From NCBI GenBank assembly GCA_001724275.1, contig MEDZ01000006.1:80066-144065 (forward strand): a DNA stretch of 64,000 nt, written 5' to 3'. Below are positions 17,613 through 29,661 of this stretch, in pieces. Position 1 is the first letter of the stretch. Every line of letters begins with the position of its first letter. The notes under the pieces are model-generated. The model searched no databases. It worked only from the letters and a program-made list of their open reading frames with translations, and was not told where the DNA came from. This DNA is from Gemmatimonadetes bacterium SCN 70-22. Its GTDB lineage: Bacteria; Gemmatimonadota; Gemmatimonadetes; Gemmatimonadales; Gemmatimonadaceae. The position numbers and the translations under genes were made by a program.

Positions 17613-19001
17613 CTACGCCTCCACCATGCGGTGCGCGAAGGCGATGACGGCGTCCACGTCGGCGGCGTTCGTCGCCAGGCCGAACGAGACGCGCACCGCC
17701 CCCGTCCCCTTGGTCGGGTCGATGCACTGGCGGAAGGGCTCGAAGCCGCCGCCCAGCGCATCGGCGGGGAAGCAGCGCTCGATCTCGCCGCGTGACAGCC
17801 GCAACGCGGTCTCGCCGGCGCCCGGGTTGCAGAAGCACCCCGTGCGCAGCGAGATACGCTCGGCGGCGGCGTGTGCCTCCACCTGGCGATGGTCGACGAG
17901 CGTGCCGTCGCCCCGGTAGAAGTTGAAGACGATGGTGCCACCGCGGCGATCGGTGGAGCCCGGGCCGAAGATGCGCAGCACCGGGGCGCCGTTCCCGTGC
18001 CGAAGCGTCGCGAGTGCGGCCAGGGCACGCTCGGTCAGCGCCGTCACGTGCTCGTGCACGTGCTCGATCCCCACGCGCTCCAGGACGTCGAAGCCGAACA
18101 GGATCGCGGGGATGCCGAGATAGTCCACCGTCCCGTCCTCGAACGCCGCAGCCCCTTCGGCGAACAGGAAGCGATCGGCCTGCACCGAGGCGACGGAGAT
18201 GGTACCTCCGGCGAACCAGGGGCGGTGCAGCTTGGCCAGCGCCCGGCGCCTGGCGATCAGCGCCCCGATCCCGGTGGGGTAGCCGAACATCTTGTAGAAC
18301 GAGAGCGAGACGAAGTCCGGGTGCCAGCGCGAGAGGTCGAGCCGGTTGGTCGGCGCGAACGCGGCGGCATCGAGAAGGACGTCCCACCCCGCGTCCTGCG
18401 CGCGCGCGATGAACTCCAGCGGGTGTTGCACGCCCGAGAAGTTCGACTGCGCCGGATAGGCAAACAGCGAGTTGCTGGCCTCGGGGTGCATCGCCAACTC
18501 GCGCTCGAGGGCCTCGTCCTCGATGCGGAGCTCGGGGCCGAGCGGGACGTACGTCGTGGGCGCGCCATGCGTCCGCGCGAACTCGCGGATCCCGTTGACC
18601 GAGTTGTGGTTGTCGAAGGTGAGGAGGAAGCGATCCTTGTTGGTGAACGGGTACGACTCGCCGACGAGCTTGAGCGCGTGGCTGGCATTGGCGGTGAAGA
18701 TCACCACGTACTCGTCCGGATCGGCCCGGAAGTAGCGGAGCACGCGCTCCCGCACCTGCTCCACCAGCTCGCTGGCCCGCAGCGAGGCGGGGCTCAACGA
18801 GTGCGGATTGCCGTAGATGCCGGTGCGCAGGAGCTCGGCGTGGCGGTCGACCTGCGACTGCGCATAGAGCCCGCCCCCGGTGAAGTCGACGTAGACGTGA
18901 CGGTCGGCGTCGAGCCTCGCGTATTCGGTCCCGCGCAGTCGGGCGATCCGATCGGCGGCCGCCTCGTCCAAGGCGTGTCGAGGCTCCATCGACGTGCTCA
19001 C
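17613..19001 (-). CDS. Aminotransferase class V, MOCOS-like cysteine desulfurase without MOSC domain
   Basis: 462 residues; GTG start with AAGGAGA 6-7 bp upstream (an ATG four codons later is possible). Fold-type I PLP enzyme: the Schiff-base Lys is in SFYKMFGYPTG, the active-site Cys in RTGCFCNPGA, and substrate or PLP contacts in SHALKLVGESYP and FDNHNSVNGIREFA. These motifs are closest to the N-terminal domain of eukaryotic molybdenum cofactor sulfurase, which makes a persulfide and sulfurates Moco in xanthine-dehydrogenase-family enzymes. The C-terminal MOSC domain is absent. No molybdoenzyme is nearby, so the acceptor is unknown. Confidence 0.8.
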   Translation of the reverse strand: MSTSMEPRHALDEAAADRIARLRGTEYARLDADRHVYVDFTGGGLYAQSQVDRHAELLRTGIYGNPHSLSPASLRASELVEQVRERVLRYFRADPDEYVVIFTANASHALKLVGESYPFTNKDRFLLTFDNHNSVNGIREFARTHGAPTTYVPLGPELRIEDEALERELAMHPEASNSLFAYPAQSNFSGVQHPLEFIARAQDAGWDVLLDAAAFAPTNRLDLSRWHPDFVSLSFYKMFGYPTGIGALIARRRALAKLHRPWFAGGTISVASVQADRFLFAEGAAAFEDGTVDYLGIPAILFGFDVLERVGIEHVHEHVTALTERALAALATLRHGNGAPVLRIFGPGSTDRRGGTIVFNFYRGDGTLVDHRQVEAHAAAERISLRTGCFCNPGAGETALRLSRGEIERCFPADALGGGFEPFRQCIDPTKGTGAVRVSFGLATNAADVDAVIAFAHRMVEA

Positions 19002-19091
19002 GAGCGATCTCCTTGCTCTCAGGGGAAGGTGGGGGGCGCGGCGCGGGACCGGCGTGCAATCTACCGACAGCCGGACGAAATGGCGCGGGCG

Positions 19092-22000
19092 CTAGGCCGT
19101 CCCGAGCGCCAGCCCCACGAGATCGAGGATCTGGCGCGGGGTCGCCGGCTTCTGCAGGAAGTTGACCCCGGGCTCCAGTCGCACCGGGTGGGTCCCGTGG
19201 TCGGGGTCGTAGCCGCTGGTGAAGATCACGTGCAGGGCGGGACTTCGGGCCTGGAGGTGGGCGGCCAGCTCCACCCCTCCCACCCCCTCCGGCATCACGA
19301 GGTCCGTCAGGAGCAAGTCGGGCGGGGGGGTGTAGCCCTGCCACCGGTCCAGCGCCTCGCGACCGCTGTGCGCCACGTGCACGCGGTATCCCCCGCGCTC
19401 GAGGACGCGCCGCGTCATCTCGCGCACGGAGGCGTCATCCTCCACCACGAGGATGGTCCGCATGACGGGCGGGAGGGGGAGCGGTTCGGCGGTCGGCGCC
19501 GCGATGCGCACCTCCCCGGGGACGAGGGCGGGCAGGAGCACCTCGAACGAGGTGCCGTGGCCGACCTCGCTCTCCATCAGGATCACGCCGTGGTGCTGCT
19601 GCACGATGCCGAAGACGGTCGGGAGGCCGAGCCCGGTCCCCTTCCCGGGTTCCTTGGTGGTGAAGAACGGCTCGAAGATGTGGGTCCGGTGCTCGGGGAG
19701 GATCCCCGACCCCGTGTCGCGCACGCGAACGCCGTTGAACGTGCCGGGCTCCACGCCGGGGAAGGGGCGCACGTCGTCGGCGGAGAGCGCGCGGGTGAAG
19801 GTCTCGATCGTCAGCACGCCGCCGCCGGGCATGGCATCGCGCGCGTTGACGGTGAGGTTCATGATGACCTGCTCGAGCATCCCGGGGTCCGCCTTGACGG
19901 TCAGGGCCCGCGGGTGCATCGCGAGCTGCAGCTGCAAATCCTCCGGGACCACCCGGCGGAGCATGCGCGCCAGGTCGGCGACCAGGTCGTTGAGCTCGAC
20001 CGGGCGCTCCTGCATCACCTGCTTGCGGCCGAACACGAGGAGCTGCCGCGTCAGGTTGGCCGCCCGCTGCGCCGACGCCTGGATGTCCTGCAGCAGCTCG
20101 GCGGCGTCGCCAGGCAGGCCGGGGAGGGCGCGGGCCATCCCCACCTGCATCATGATGGCGGCCAGGATGTTGTTGAAGTCGTGCGCGACCCCGCCCGCCA
20201 GCTGCCCGATGGCCTCCAGTTTTTGCACCTGGCGGAGCTGGTCCTCGACCCGCTTGCGGGCGGTGATGTCGTCGGTGACGCCCACCACCCGATAGATCCC
20301 TCCGTCCGCGTCGCGCACCGGAAAGGCCCGCGCGTGCACCCAGTGGATCGTCCCGTCGGGACGCTGCAGGCGATACTCGTGGTCGTACTCGCCGCCGGCC
20401 ACCACCGTGTCCCAGGCGCGAACGATGCGGTCGCGATCCTCCGGATGGATGAGCGACAGCCCCACCTCGGGCGAACGCACCAGCGTCTCGGCCGATACGC
20501 CGTACATCCGCTCCACCCCGGGGCTCATGTACAGCGTGTGGCCGGTGCGGGCATCGATCATCCAGAACACCTCGCGGATGTTCTCCGCCAGCTGCCGAAA
20601 CCGCTCCTCACTGGCGGCCAGCGCCGTCTCGGCACGGGCATGCTCGCTGCGCGAGCGCAACGCCATGATGCCATAGGCGAGGTCGTCGGCCAGCTCGGCG
20701 AGGAGCGCGATCTCCTCCTCGTCGAACGCGCCAGCCTCGGGCGCGTACACCGTCAGCGCGCCGAAGACGTGTCCCCCGTCGCGCAGCGGGACGACGAGCG
20801 ACGCGCGATACCCGCGCGCGATCGCGTCGGCGCGCCACGGCTCCATCGTCGGGTCGGAGAAGAAGTCCTGGCACACGACGGGCTGCCCGGTGCGGATGGA
20901 CGTCCCGGTGGGGCCCCGCCCGCGCGGCGTGTCGCTCCAGACGATCTCGAGCCCCTCGAGGTAGCCCGCCTCGTACCCCCAGTGCCCCACCGGCTCGACG
21001 TGCTGCTCGTCGTCGTCGCCGGCGTACCCCACCCACGCGAGTCGGTAGCCGCCGTCCTCGACGATGACGCGGCAGATGTCGCGCAACAGCTCGGTCTCCG
21101 TCTGGGCGCGCACCAGCACCTGGTTGCAGTGGCTGACGGTCAGCAGGGCCCGGTTGGCACGCCGCAAGCGATCCTCGCTCTCGCGGCGCTCGGTGGTGTC
21201 CGACTGGATGCCGTCCCAGACGACGCGCCCGTCCTCGAGGCGCCGCGGCGTCGAGGAGACCTGGATCCAGCGCGTGGCGCCATCCGGACGGGTGATCGGC
21301 GCCTCGACACTGAACACGGAGAGGTCGCGCGCCGAGGCCTCGGCGGCCGCGTCGATGCGCGCGCGATCGTCGGCGGAGTAGAGTCCGAGCATCGCCGAGA
21401 TGTCACGCTGGACCTCCTCCGCCCTCACCCCCATGACGCGCTCCACGTTGGCGCTGACGTGCAGGTAGCGGCGCGTCCCATCCAGCTCCCGCACCACCTG
21501 GTACAGCACGCCGTTCGGGATGTTGTCGCCGATGGCCTTGAGGCGCTCGGCGTACTCGCGGGCCTCGACGGTCGCGGTGCGCGCCTCGGCCAGCGCCGAG
21601 GCGAGGAAGAGTCCGGTCACCGTGATCGCGGCCAGGAAGACCTGGACGAGGAAGAGCCGCTGCGCCAGCGTCTCGCCGCCTAACGGGAACGACGCGGGGG
21701 CGCGCAGGACGACCGCGACCGCCACCAGGGCCAAGCTGGTCATGGCCGCGGTGACGCCCCGGATCCCCAGGCGGAAGGCTGCCCAGACGACGATGGGCGC
21801 GAGCATGTAGGGGTGCGGCGCCAGCCATCCGATGACGACATCGCCGCGGAAGATCCGGTAGGCGGCCGCGATCCAGATCGCGAGGACGACGACTCCCTCG
21901 AGGGCACGCACCGGCCGCCGCGGCGTCGTGACGCGGTCCGGGGTGCGCGCCCACGAGACGATCAACGGGGTGAGGAGGAGCATCCCGAGGACGTCGGCGG

Positions 22001-22472
22001 TCCACCAAGTGCCGACGCTCGCCAGGAAGCGCGCCTGGCTGGTCAGACTCGTCAGCCACGCCGCGACCACGGCGCTCGCCGCCGCCCCGAGCGTTGCCCC
22101 GGCCAGGAGGGCGAATGTGTCGCGAACGCGCCGGAAGGTGACCGACAGTCCCGCCACCCGGTCGATGATCCACAGCGCCACGCCGAGCTCGATCAGCGAT
22201 GCGCTGAAGTAGCCCAGCCCCAGCCACAGTCGCACGCCGGCCAGCGTGCTCGAGATGCTGGCGGCGAGGATGACGGTAGCGGTGGCCGCTCGCCACGTGC
22301 GGCGCGGGAGGAGGATGAACCCGCCGAGGAGGACCCCCGAGGGAGGCCAGAGCGGGGCGAGCGGGTTGGGGAGGGTGATGCTGTGCAGCCCCACCTGATG
22401 GGCGACGAGGAAGGCCACGCCAAGGAGGGCGAGGGCGAGGGCGTCGCGCAGGCGCGAGGACGGGGGGAGCAC
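19092..22472 (-). CDS. MASE1 hybrid sensor histidine kinase (PAS-GAF-PAS-HisKA-HATPase-REC)
   Basis: 1126 residues, GTG start. Order: MASE1 eight-span membrane sensor (about 10-300); PAS/PAC (about 315-440); GAF (about 460-620, with TGTSIRTGQPVVCQDF); second PAS/PAC (about 635-740, with SPGVERMYGVS and HPEDRDRIVRAW); HisKA with AHDFNNILAAIM carrying the phospho-His; HATPase with NLTVNARDAMPGGG, DTGSGI and GTGLGL; and a C-terminal receiver with phospho-acceptor Asp in LLLTDLVMP and Lys in FLQKPAT. All catalytic residues look intact. The phosphoryl group likely goes to the internal receiver and then to an unlinked partner; no response regulator is adjacent. Input unknown. Confidence 0.93.
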   Translation of the reverse strand: MLPPSSRLRDALALALLGVAFLVAHQVGLHSITLPNPLAPLWPPSGVLLGGFILLPRRTWRAATATVILAASISSTLAGVRLWLGLGYFSASLIELGVALWIIDRVAGLSVTFRRVRDTFALLAGATLGAAASAVVAAWLTSLTSQARFLASVGTWWTADVLGMLLLTPLIVSWARTPDRVTTPRRPVRALEGVVVLAIWIAAAYRIFRGDVVIGWLAPHPYMLAPIVVWAAFRLGIRGVTAAMTSLALVAVAVVLRAPASFPLGGETLAQRLFLVQVFLAAITVTGLFLASALAEARTATVEAREYAERLKAIGDNIPNGVLYQVVRELDGTRRYLHVSANVERVMGVRAEEVQRDISAMLGLYSADDRARIDAAAEASARDLSVFSVEAPITRPDGATRWIQVSSTPRRLEDGRVVWDGIQSDTTERRESEDRLRRANRALLTVSHCNQVLVRAQTETELLRDICRVIVEDGGYRLAWVGYAGDDDEQHVEPVGHWGYEAGYLEGLEIVWSDTPRGRGPTGTSIRTGQPVVCQDFFSDPTMEPWRADAIARGYRASLVVPLRDGGHVFGALTVYAPEAGAFDEEEIALLAELADDLAYGIMALRSRSEHARAETALAASEERFRQLAENIREVFWMIDARTGHTLYMSPGVERMYGVSAETLVRSPEVGLSLIHPEDRDRIVRAWDTVVAGGEYDHEYRLQRPDGTIHWVHARAFPVRDADGGIYRVVGVTDDITARKRVEDQLRQVQKLEAIGQLAGGVAHDFNNILAAIMMQVGMARALPGLPGDAAELLQDIQASAQRAANLTRQLLVFGRKQVMQERPVELNDLVADLARMLRRVVPEDLQLQLAMHPRALTVKADPGMLEQVIMNLTVNARDAMPGGGVLTIETFTRALSADDVRPFPGVEPGTFNGVRVRDTGSGILPEHRTHIFEPFFTTKEPGKGTGLGLPTVFGIVQQHHGVILMESEVGHGTSFEVLLPALVPGEVRIAAPTAEPLPLPPVMRTILVVEDDASVREMTRRVLERGGYRVHVAHSGREALDRWQGYTPPPDLLLTDLVMPEGVGGVELAAHLQARSPALHVIFTSGYDPDHGTHPVRLEPGVNFLQKPATPRQILDLVGLALGTA

Positions 22473-22621
22473 GCGGGAAAGGTATCGCGCCCTTCACGAG
22501 TCGGTGAGGGCGTGGCGTTGGGGGGGGCGCCGTGCGGTCACCCGGGCGCGGGCCGACGGGGGATGGCGGGGAGGGGCGGATGCGCGTGCCGCTCCGCGAC
22601 ACCGCGCTCCCGCCCCCTGCC

Positions 22622-24845
<2,224 letters not shown>

Positions 24846-25089
24846 GTGGCTGGGCTGGAAGGGAAGGTCCGATGAAAGCTCGCCCTCGGTTCCGCCGTGG
24901 GCAACGGGGGAGAGCCGCACGCGCCGCGACGCGAAATGTGACAACCCGCCTGCCGGGGGACGGGGGGCTACTCAGCGCGGCCGCGCGCCGCGCACATTGG
25001 TGCGCGCCGCCGCGGCGTCGGGCGCCGTTGCGTCGGCCGTCGCCGCGCCATGCGATCCGCACTCCGACCACAGCATTCCGACTCACGAG

Positions 25090-25929
25090 ATGTCTCGATA
25101 CCCCCTGACCGACCTCGCGCTCTCCCGACGCCTCGAGCGCGCCGAGGCGTGCGCCAATGCCGCCTTCGTCGAGGCGCGGGCTGCCCTGTCGCCCGCCGTC
25201 GGGGCCGGGTGGCGTGACGTGGGTGGGGCGTACGTCATGTTCGACGGCATCGGCTCCCCCCTCACGCAGAGCTTCGGGGTGGCGCTCTTCGCACCCGCCT
25301 CGCCCGATCAGCTGCAAGGCATCGAGGAGTACCTCGGCGCGCGGGGCGCCGAGGTCGTCCACGAGGTGAGCCCGATCGCCGATCCCGCGATCCTCCCGAT
25401 CCTGGCCGCGCGCGGATACCGTCCGGTCGAGCTGACATCGGTGCTCTGCCGCGTGTTGGACCCCGCGCAGCCGTCGCCCGACTCCGGTACGCCGGGACTC
25501 GTGGCGCGCCGTATTGCTCCTGACGAGACTGCCACCTGGGTCGAGACGGCGGCGGCCGGATGGGGCGAGACGCCCGAGCTGGCCGAATTCATGCGTGACT
25601 TCGGTGGCGTGACCGTGCGGGCCAGCCGGACCCACGCCTTCATCGCCGAGCGGGACGGGGTGCCCATCGCCGCCGGCGCGATGCATATCAACGAAGGCGT
25701 CGCCCTCCTGGCGGGGGCGAGCACCGTTCCGGCCGGGCGGCGCCAGGGGGCCCAGGCCGCGTTGCTCGCGGCCCGGCTCCGGTACGCCGCCGACTGCGGC
25801 TGCGACCTGGCGATGATGTGTGCGGCACCGGGCAGTGGATCGCAGCGCAACGCCGAGCGGCGCGGCTTCCGGATGGCGTACACGCGCATCAAGTGGGGGC
25901 GCGGCGACGCCCTAACGCGGGAGGCCTGA
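25090..25929 (+). CDS. GNAT family N-acetyltransferase
   Basis: 279 residues from the ATG at 25090; a longer in-frame reading starting at 24112 is antisense to other genes and rejected. The N-terminal half resembles a degenerate GNAT domain and the C-terminal half (about 140-275) a canonical one: acetyl-CoA loop around STVPAGRRQGAQAALL (the R/Q-x-x-G-x-A/G pattern) and C-terminal RNAERRGFRMAYTR. Substrate unknown. The 3' end overlaps the convergent lipoprotein gene by 18 bp, and the overlap contains a CCTAACG heptamer that forms that gene's stop. Confidence 0.85.
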   Translation: MSRYPLTDLALSRRLERAEACANAAFVEARAALSPAVGAGWRDVGGAYVMFDGIGSPLTQSFGVALFAPASPDQLQGIEEYLGARGAEVVHEVSPIADPAILPILAARGYRPVELTSVLCRVLDPAQPSPDSGTPGLVARRIAPDETATWVETAAAGWGETPELAEFMRDFGGVTVRASRTHAFIAERDGVPIAAGAMHINEGVALLAGASTVPAGRRQGAQAALLAARLRYAADCGCDLAMMCAAPGSGSQRNAERRGFRMAYTRIKWGRGDALTREA

Positions 25930-26913
25930 GGCGACGACCCGCCCCAGCCAGGTCGGCAGGGCGTGCAGGTGGTCGATGTGGTCGGGCGCGCTGTTGCCGG
26001 CGAAGCCAAGGAGGGTGAAGCCCCCGGCGCGCGCCTCCGATGTCTGCTGCATACCGTTAGGTCCCCACGCCAGCGCGGTTGCGCGCGGCACCCCCAGCTC
26101 CGCCAGCAGCCAGCTGGCGGTCTCGGTGGTGCTGGCAAAGGTCCCCGGAAAGATCTCGGAGTGCGACACGAGCATGCGCACCTCGCCGCGCACGGCCCGT
26201 CGCGCGAAGCGCAGGAGCGACTGGAGGTTGGCGGGGTCGAGGCGCCCCCCCTCGGCGACGACGCGCCGGTCGGGGATGTACCCCGTGTGGATTCCGTCGA
26301 GGATGACGATGCCGCGCACGCGTGCGGCGCCGGCGCTGTCGCCGACGATCGCGCGCACCGCGCCGTTGCCGGCGCTGAAGGCGCTGAGGTAGACATCGCC
26401 CGACGCCACGCGCCGCGCCCCCCCATCGCGCAGCACCGAGTCGATCGCGGCCAGGAGGCGAGGCCACGCGCTGCCGTCCCGGAAGGGGCGCTCGTAGGCT
26501 GACGACCCCGCGGCGAGATTCACGACCGCGACCGCCATCCCTGAGTCGATCGCCTGCGCGGCATCGACCGCCAGGTACGCGGGGCCGAGGAAGTGGATCA
26601 GGAGCGGAACGGACATCCCGCTCGGTGCGCGGGACGGAAGGTGGAGTTCGACCGGACGGGGCAGGATCCCCTCGAGGAGGACGCGCCGCGTGCCGAGTTC
26701 GTGGGGCGCGATGCGCCGATGGGCGCGAGAGCTCTCCACCATCGGCGACGGGTACTGCGCCGCCGGTGGTGGGGCGGGCGCGGCGGCGATCGGTGCAAGA
26801 GGCGGAGGAGCGGGCGTTGCCGCTGGCGGCAGTCGCCCGCACGCCGCCGCCCCCCACGAGCATGCGACGACGAGCGCGACGAAGTCACGGGGGGAGCGCC
26901 GGGAGGAGGTCAT
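25912..26913 (-). CDS. Alpha/beta-hydrolase-like lipoprotein
   Basis: 333 residues from the ATG at 26913, with GGGAGG-type purines nearby; the alternative start at 26961 only adds residues before the signal. Lipobox GAAAC, then a Pro/Ala linker. The body looks like an alpha/beta hydrolase: nucleophile-elbow-like LSAFSAGNGAVRA (G/A-x-S-x-G), acidic candidate in VILDGIHTGY, and His candidates in SAPDHIDHLHALP near the C-terminus. Probably a periplasmic esterase or peptidase-like protein; substrate unknown. Upstream on the same strand lies the orphan permease gene. Confidence 0.7.
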   Translation of the reverse strand: MTSSRRSPRDFVALVVACSWGAAACGRLPPAATPAPPPLAPIAAAPAPPPAAQYPSPMVESSRAHRRIAPHELGTRRVLLEGILPRPVELHLPSRAPSGMSVPLLIHFLGPAYLAVDAAQAIDSGMAVAVVNLAAGSSAYERPFRDGSAWPRLLAAIDSVLRDGGARRVASGDVYLSAFSAGNGAVRAIVGDSAGAARVRGIVILDGIHTGYIPDRRVVAEGGRLDPANLQSLLRFARRAVRGEVRMLVSHSEIFPGTFASTTETASWLLAELGVPRATALAWGPNGMQQTSEARAGGFTLLGFAGNSAPDHIDHLHALPTWLGRVVASGLPR

Positions 26914-26979
26914 CCCCACCAAGCTGGCGCCGGTGCGATGGGCCGGCCAGTGGCGGCCCATCTCTCCGACGACCGCGCC

Positions 26980-29475
26980 TCACTCGTACCGCAGGGCCCG
27001 CATCGGGTCGACCTTCGACGCGCGGAGTGCCGGGAGATAGCCGGCCCCGAGCGCGACGACGGCCAGCAGGAGCGCGCCGCCCACGACCGCGAAGGGGTCG
27101 AAGCCCTGCACGCCATACAGGAGCGACTGCGCCCCGCGCCCGACCGCGACGGCCCCGGCGATGCCGATCACGCCGCCAATGGCCAGCATGACCGCGACCT
27201 GCCGCAGGACCATCCCACGCACCATCCCGGCGTCGGCCCCTAGCGCCATGCGCACCCCGATCTCACGCGTGCGCTGGGCCACGGTGTAGGCCAGCACGCC
27301 GTACAGCCCCACCGCCGCCAGCAGCGTGGCGAGGGCGGCAAAGGCGGCCGAGAGCGTCCCGAGCATGCGATCCAGGAAGACGTTCTCCTTCACCTGCTGC
27401 GGGAGCGTCTTGAGCTCCTCGACCGGGAGGTTGGGGTCGAGGCGGGCCAGGAGCGGCGGGATGCTGCGCAGGAGCTGCTCCGGCGCCATTGCCGTCCTGA
27501 CGTAGAAGTACATGTTCCCCACCGTCGAGTCCTGGCGCCAGGGGATGAAGAACTGCGGGGGAACGGCCCGCTTCACGTCGCTGTACTTGGCGTCCTTGAT
27601 GAGTCCCACGATCTCGATCTCGAGCGGCCCTTCGCCCTCGGTCGAGATGTGCTTCCCCACCACGTCGCGCCCCATGTTGAACTTGCGCGCGAACGCCTCG
27701 TTGACGACCGCGACCTGCGGCGCCCCCCTGCCGTCGGCCACGGTGAACTCGCGCCCGGCCAGGAGCGGGATGCCTAACGCCGAGAGGTAGCCGGCGCCGA
27801 CTTCGTTGAAGCGGGCATTGGTGTCGGTGTCGGGATCGGCCTGGAAGCCCTCGACGCGCATGTCGGTCCCCCAGTTGTCGCCCGAGAGGATCGGGACGCG
27901 GGCCGACGACACCGCGGTGACCCCCGGCAGCCCCGAGAGCTCCTCCTCGACCCGGTTGAAGAGCGTGGCCGAGCGGGCGGGCGCGTAGCCGTTGAGCCGC
28001 GGCGAAATGGCGAAGGTGACGACGTTGTCCGCCTTCACGCCCAGCTCGACCCGCGCGATGTTGGCCAGCGACCGGATGAACAGCCCCGCGGCCACCAGGA
28101 GCGCCATCGAGAGGGCGATCTGCGCCGTGACCAGCGATGACCGGAAGCGCGCGGCCGACTTGTGCGAGGAGAGGTTGCCGGCGTTCGAGCGGATGGTCGT
28201 GACCAGGTCGGAGCGCGTGGAGTGGAGGGCCGGAAAGAGCCCGAACAGCACGCCGGTCGCCAGCGACGTCGCGGCGGCGAAGACGACGACGCCGGTATCC
28301 AGGGAGAGGACGAGCGTTCGTGTCGCCGCGGGCGGGAGCATCGACGCGATCGCGGTCAGCGTCCACTGGGCGACGATGACGGAGACGACGCCCCCCATCA
28401 CCGCCAGCAGCACCGACTCCGTCAGCAGCTGACGGAGCAGCTGCCAGCGTGCCGCGCCGATGGACAGCCGCACCGCCATCTCCATGGAACGGTTGGCGGC
28501 CCGTGCCAGGAGGAGGTTGGCGATGTTCGCGCACGCGATCAGGAGGACGATCGCCGTGATCCCCATGAGCATGAAGAGCGGCGTGCGCGATTCCGTGTGG
28601 ATGGTGCTCTGGCCGCGCGCCCCGGGGGCCAGCACGAGCTCACGCGCCTTGAAGCGCGCCATGGTCGCGTCGCTCATCCCCTGCTGCTGCGGCGCCTCGA
28701 CGTCGGTGATGATGGGCTTGTAGATGCTGTTGAGTCCCTGGGCGGCCTGCGCGAGGTCGACGCCGGGCTTGAGTCGCCCGAAGGCGTACACCCAGTAGGA
28801 ACTCCGGCGCTCGTAGTCGTCGCGCGGCCCGGAGAGCAGCCCCCGCATGGTGATGGGGACGAAGACGTGGGGCTCGATACCGAGCGTGGTCCCCGTGAAC
28901 CCCTCGGGGGCGATGCCGATGATGGTGAGGGCCTGCCCGTTGACGGTGATGACCTCGTTGAGGACCGACGGGTCGCTCCCCAGCTGTGTCTCCCAGTACT
29001 GGTGGCTGAGGACGGCGAGCGGGTGCGCGCCGATGATCTCGTCGTCATTGGGGCCGATGAGTCGCCCGCGCGCGGCCGAGATCCCCAGCGTCGAGAAGTA
29101 CGATCCGGAGACGAACATCCCGTTGCCGTTCAGCGTCTGGTTCCGGAAGGCGACATTGGCGGTGAAGCCCCGGTGGGCGGCCAACCCGGCAAGGACCGTC
29201 TGTCGCTGCTCCAGGTCGCGGAACATGGGATACGACAGGACCTGCTCGCAGTCGCCGGCCTGGCTGCAACTCGTGCGTCCCGGCTTGGGTCCCGGCGCCG
29301 AGAGGTTCACCAGCCGGCTCGCCTCGCGCACCGGGAGATTGCGCAGGAGCATCTGGTTGAACAGGGAGAAGATCGCGGCGTTGGCGCCGATCCCGAGCGC
29401 CAGCGAGATGACGGCGACGGCGGTGACGAACGGCGACTTGGCGAGCGTGCGGAAGGCGTACCGTATCGTGTGCAT
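26980..29475 (-). CDS. Orphan FtsX/MacB-type ABC permease (ADOP family)
   Basis: 831 residues from the ATG at 29475; a longer reading to 29571 has no family match. First span opens with RYAFRTLAKSPFVTAVAVISLALGIGANAAIF, typical of acidobacterial duplicated orphan permeases. Layout: span 1, MacB-like periplasmic domain (about 50-290), three spans (about 310-430), span 5 with SLVTAQIALSMALLVAAGLFIRSL, a second periplasmic domain (about 500-690), three final spans ending RASKVDPMRALRYE. No ATPase gene is adjacent, as is usual for this family. Role in other members is unproven; macrolide-efflux or mechanotransmission-like function is only analogy. Confidence 0.9.
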   Translation of the reverse strand: MHTIRYAFRTLAKSPFVTAVAVISLALGIGANAAIFSLFNQMLLRNLPVREASRLVNLSAPGPKPGRTSCSQAGDCEQVLSYPMFRDLEQRQTVLAGLAAHRGFTANVAFRNQTLNGNGMFVSGSYFSTLGISAARGRLIGPNDDEIIGAHPLAVLSHQYWETQLGSDPSVLNEVITVNGQALTIIGIAPEGFTGTTLGIEPHVFVPITMRGLLSGPRDDYERRSSYWVYAFGRLKPGVDLAQAAQGLNSIYKPIITDVEAPQQQGMSDATMARFKARELVLAPGARGQSTIHTESRTPLFMLMGITAIVLLIACANIANLLLARAANRSMEMAVRLSIGAARWQLLRQLLTESVLLAVMGGVVSVIVAQWTLTAIASMLPPAATRTLVLSLDTGVVVFAAATSLATGVLFGLFPALHSTRSDLVTTIRSNAGNLSSHKSAARFRSSLVTAQIALSMALLVAAGLFIRSLANIARVELGVKADNVVTFAISPRLNGYAPARSATLFNRVEEELSGLPGVTAVSSARVPILSGDNWGTDMRVEGFQADPDTDTNARFNEVGAGYLSALGIPLLAGREFTVADGRGAPQVAVVNEAFARKFNMGRDVVGKHISTEGEGPLEIEIVGLIKDAKYSDVKRAVPPQFFIPWRQDSTVGNMYFYVRTAMAPEQLLRSIPPLLARLDPNLPVEELKTLPQQVKENVFLDRMLGTLSAAFAALATLLAAVGLYGVLAYTVAQRTREIGVRMALGADAGMVRGMVLRQVAVMLAIGGVIGIAGAVAVGRGAQSLLYGVQGFDPFAVVGGALLLAVVALGAGYLPALRASKVDPMRALRYE

Positions 29476-29661
29476 GTCGCACTCTGCTGGGGATGGCCGG
29501 AGGGACGACGTCCAGCGCCTTGGACAGCGTACGAACGCCAAGGGGTTTCGTTTCAGGGTGCGCCTCGCCAAGCGCCCGGGGGCCCGACACTATAGGAGTG
29601 GCGCAGGCCGGCGCCTGTGTGCGCCTCCACTCCCGTCCTCCGTCCCCAGGTCATTCGACCC

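Noticed and set aside
17871..21683. Very long open frame on the plus strand (over 1200 codons)
   Set aside because: It runs antisense through the desulfurase and the hybrid kinase, has no family-like motifs, and is the expected shadow of high-GC genes.
26980..29475. Complete ABC transporter operon
   Set aside because: No ATPase gene lies next to the permease; the protein matches the orphan duplicated-permease type.
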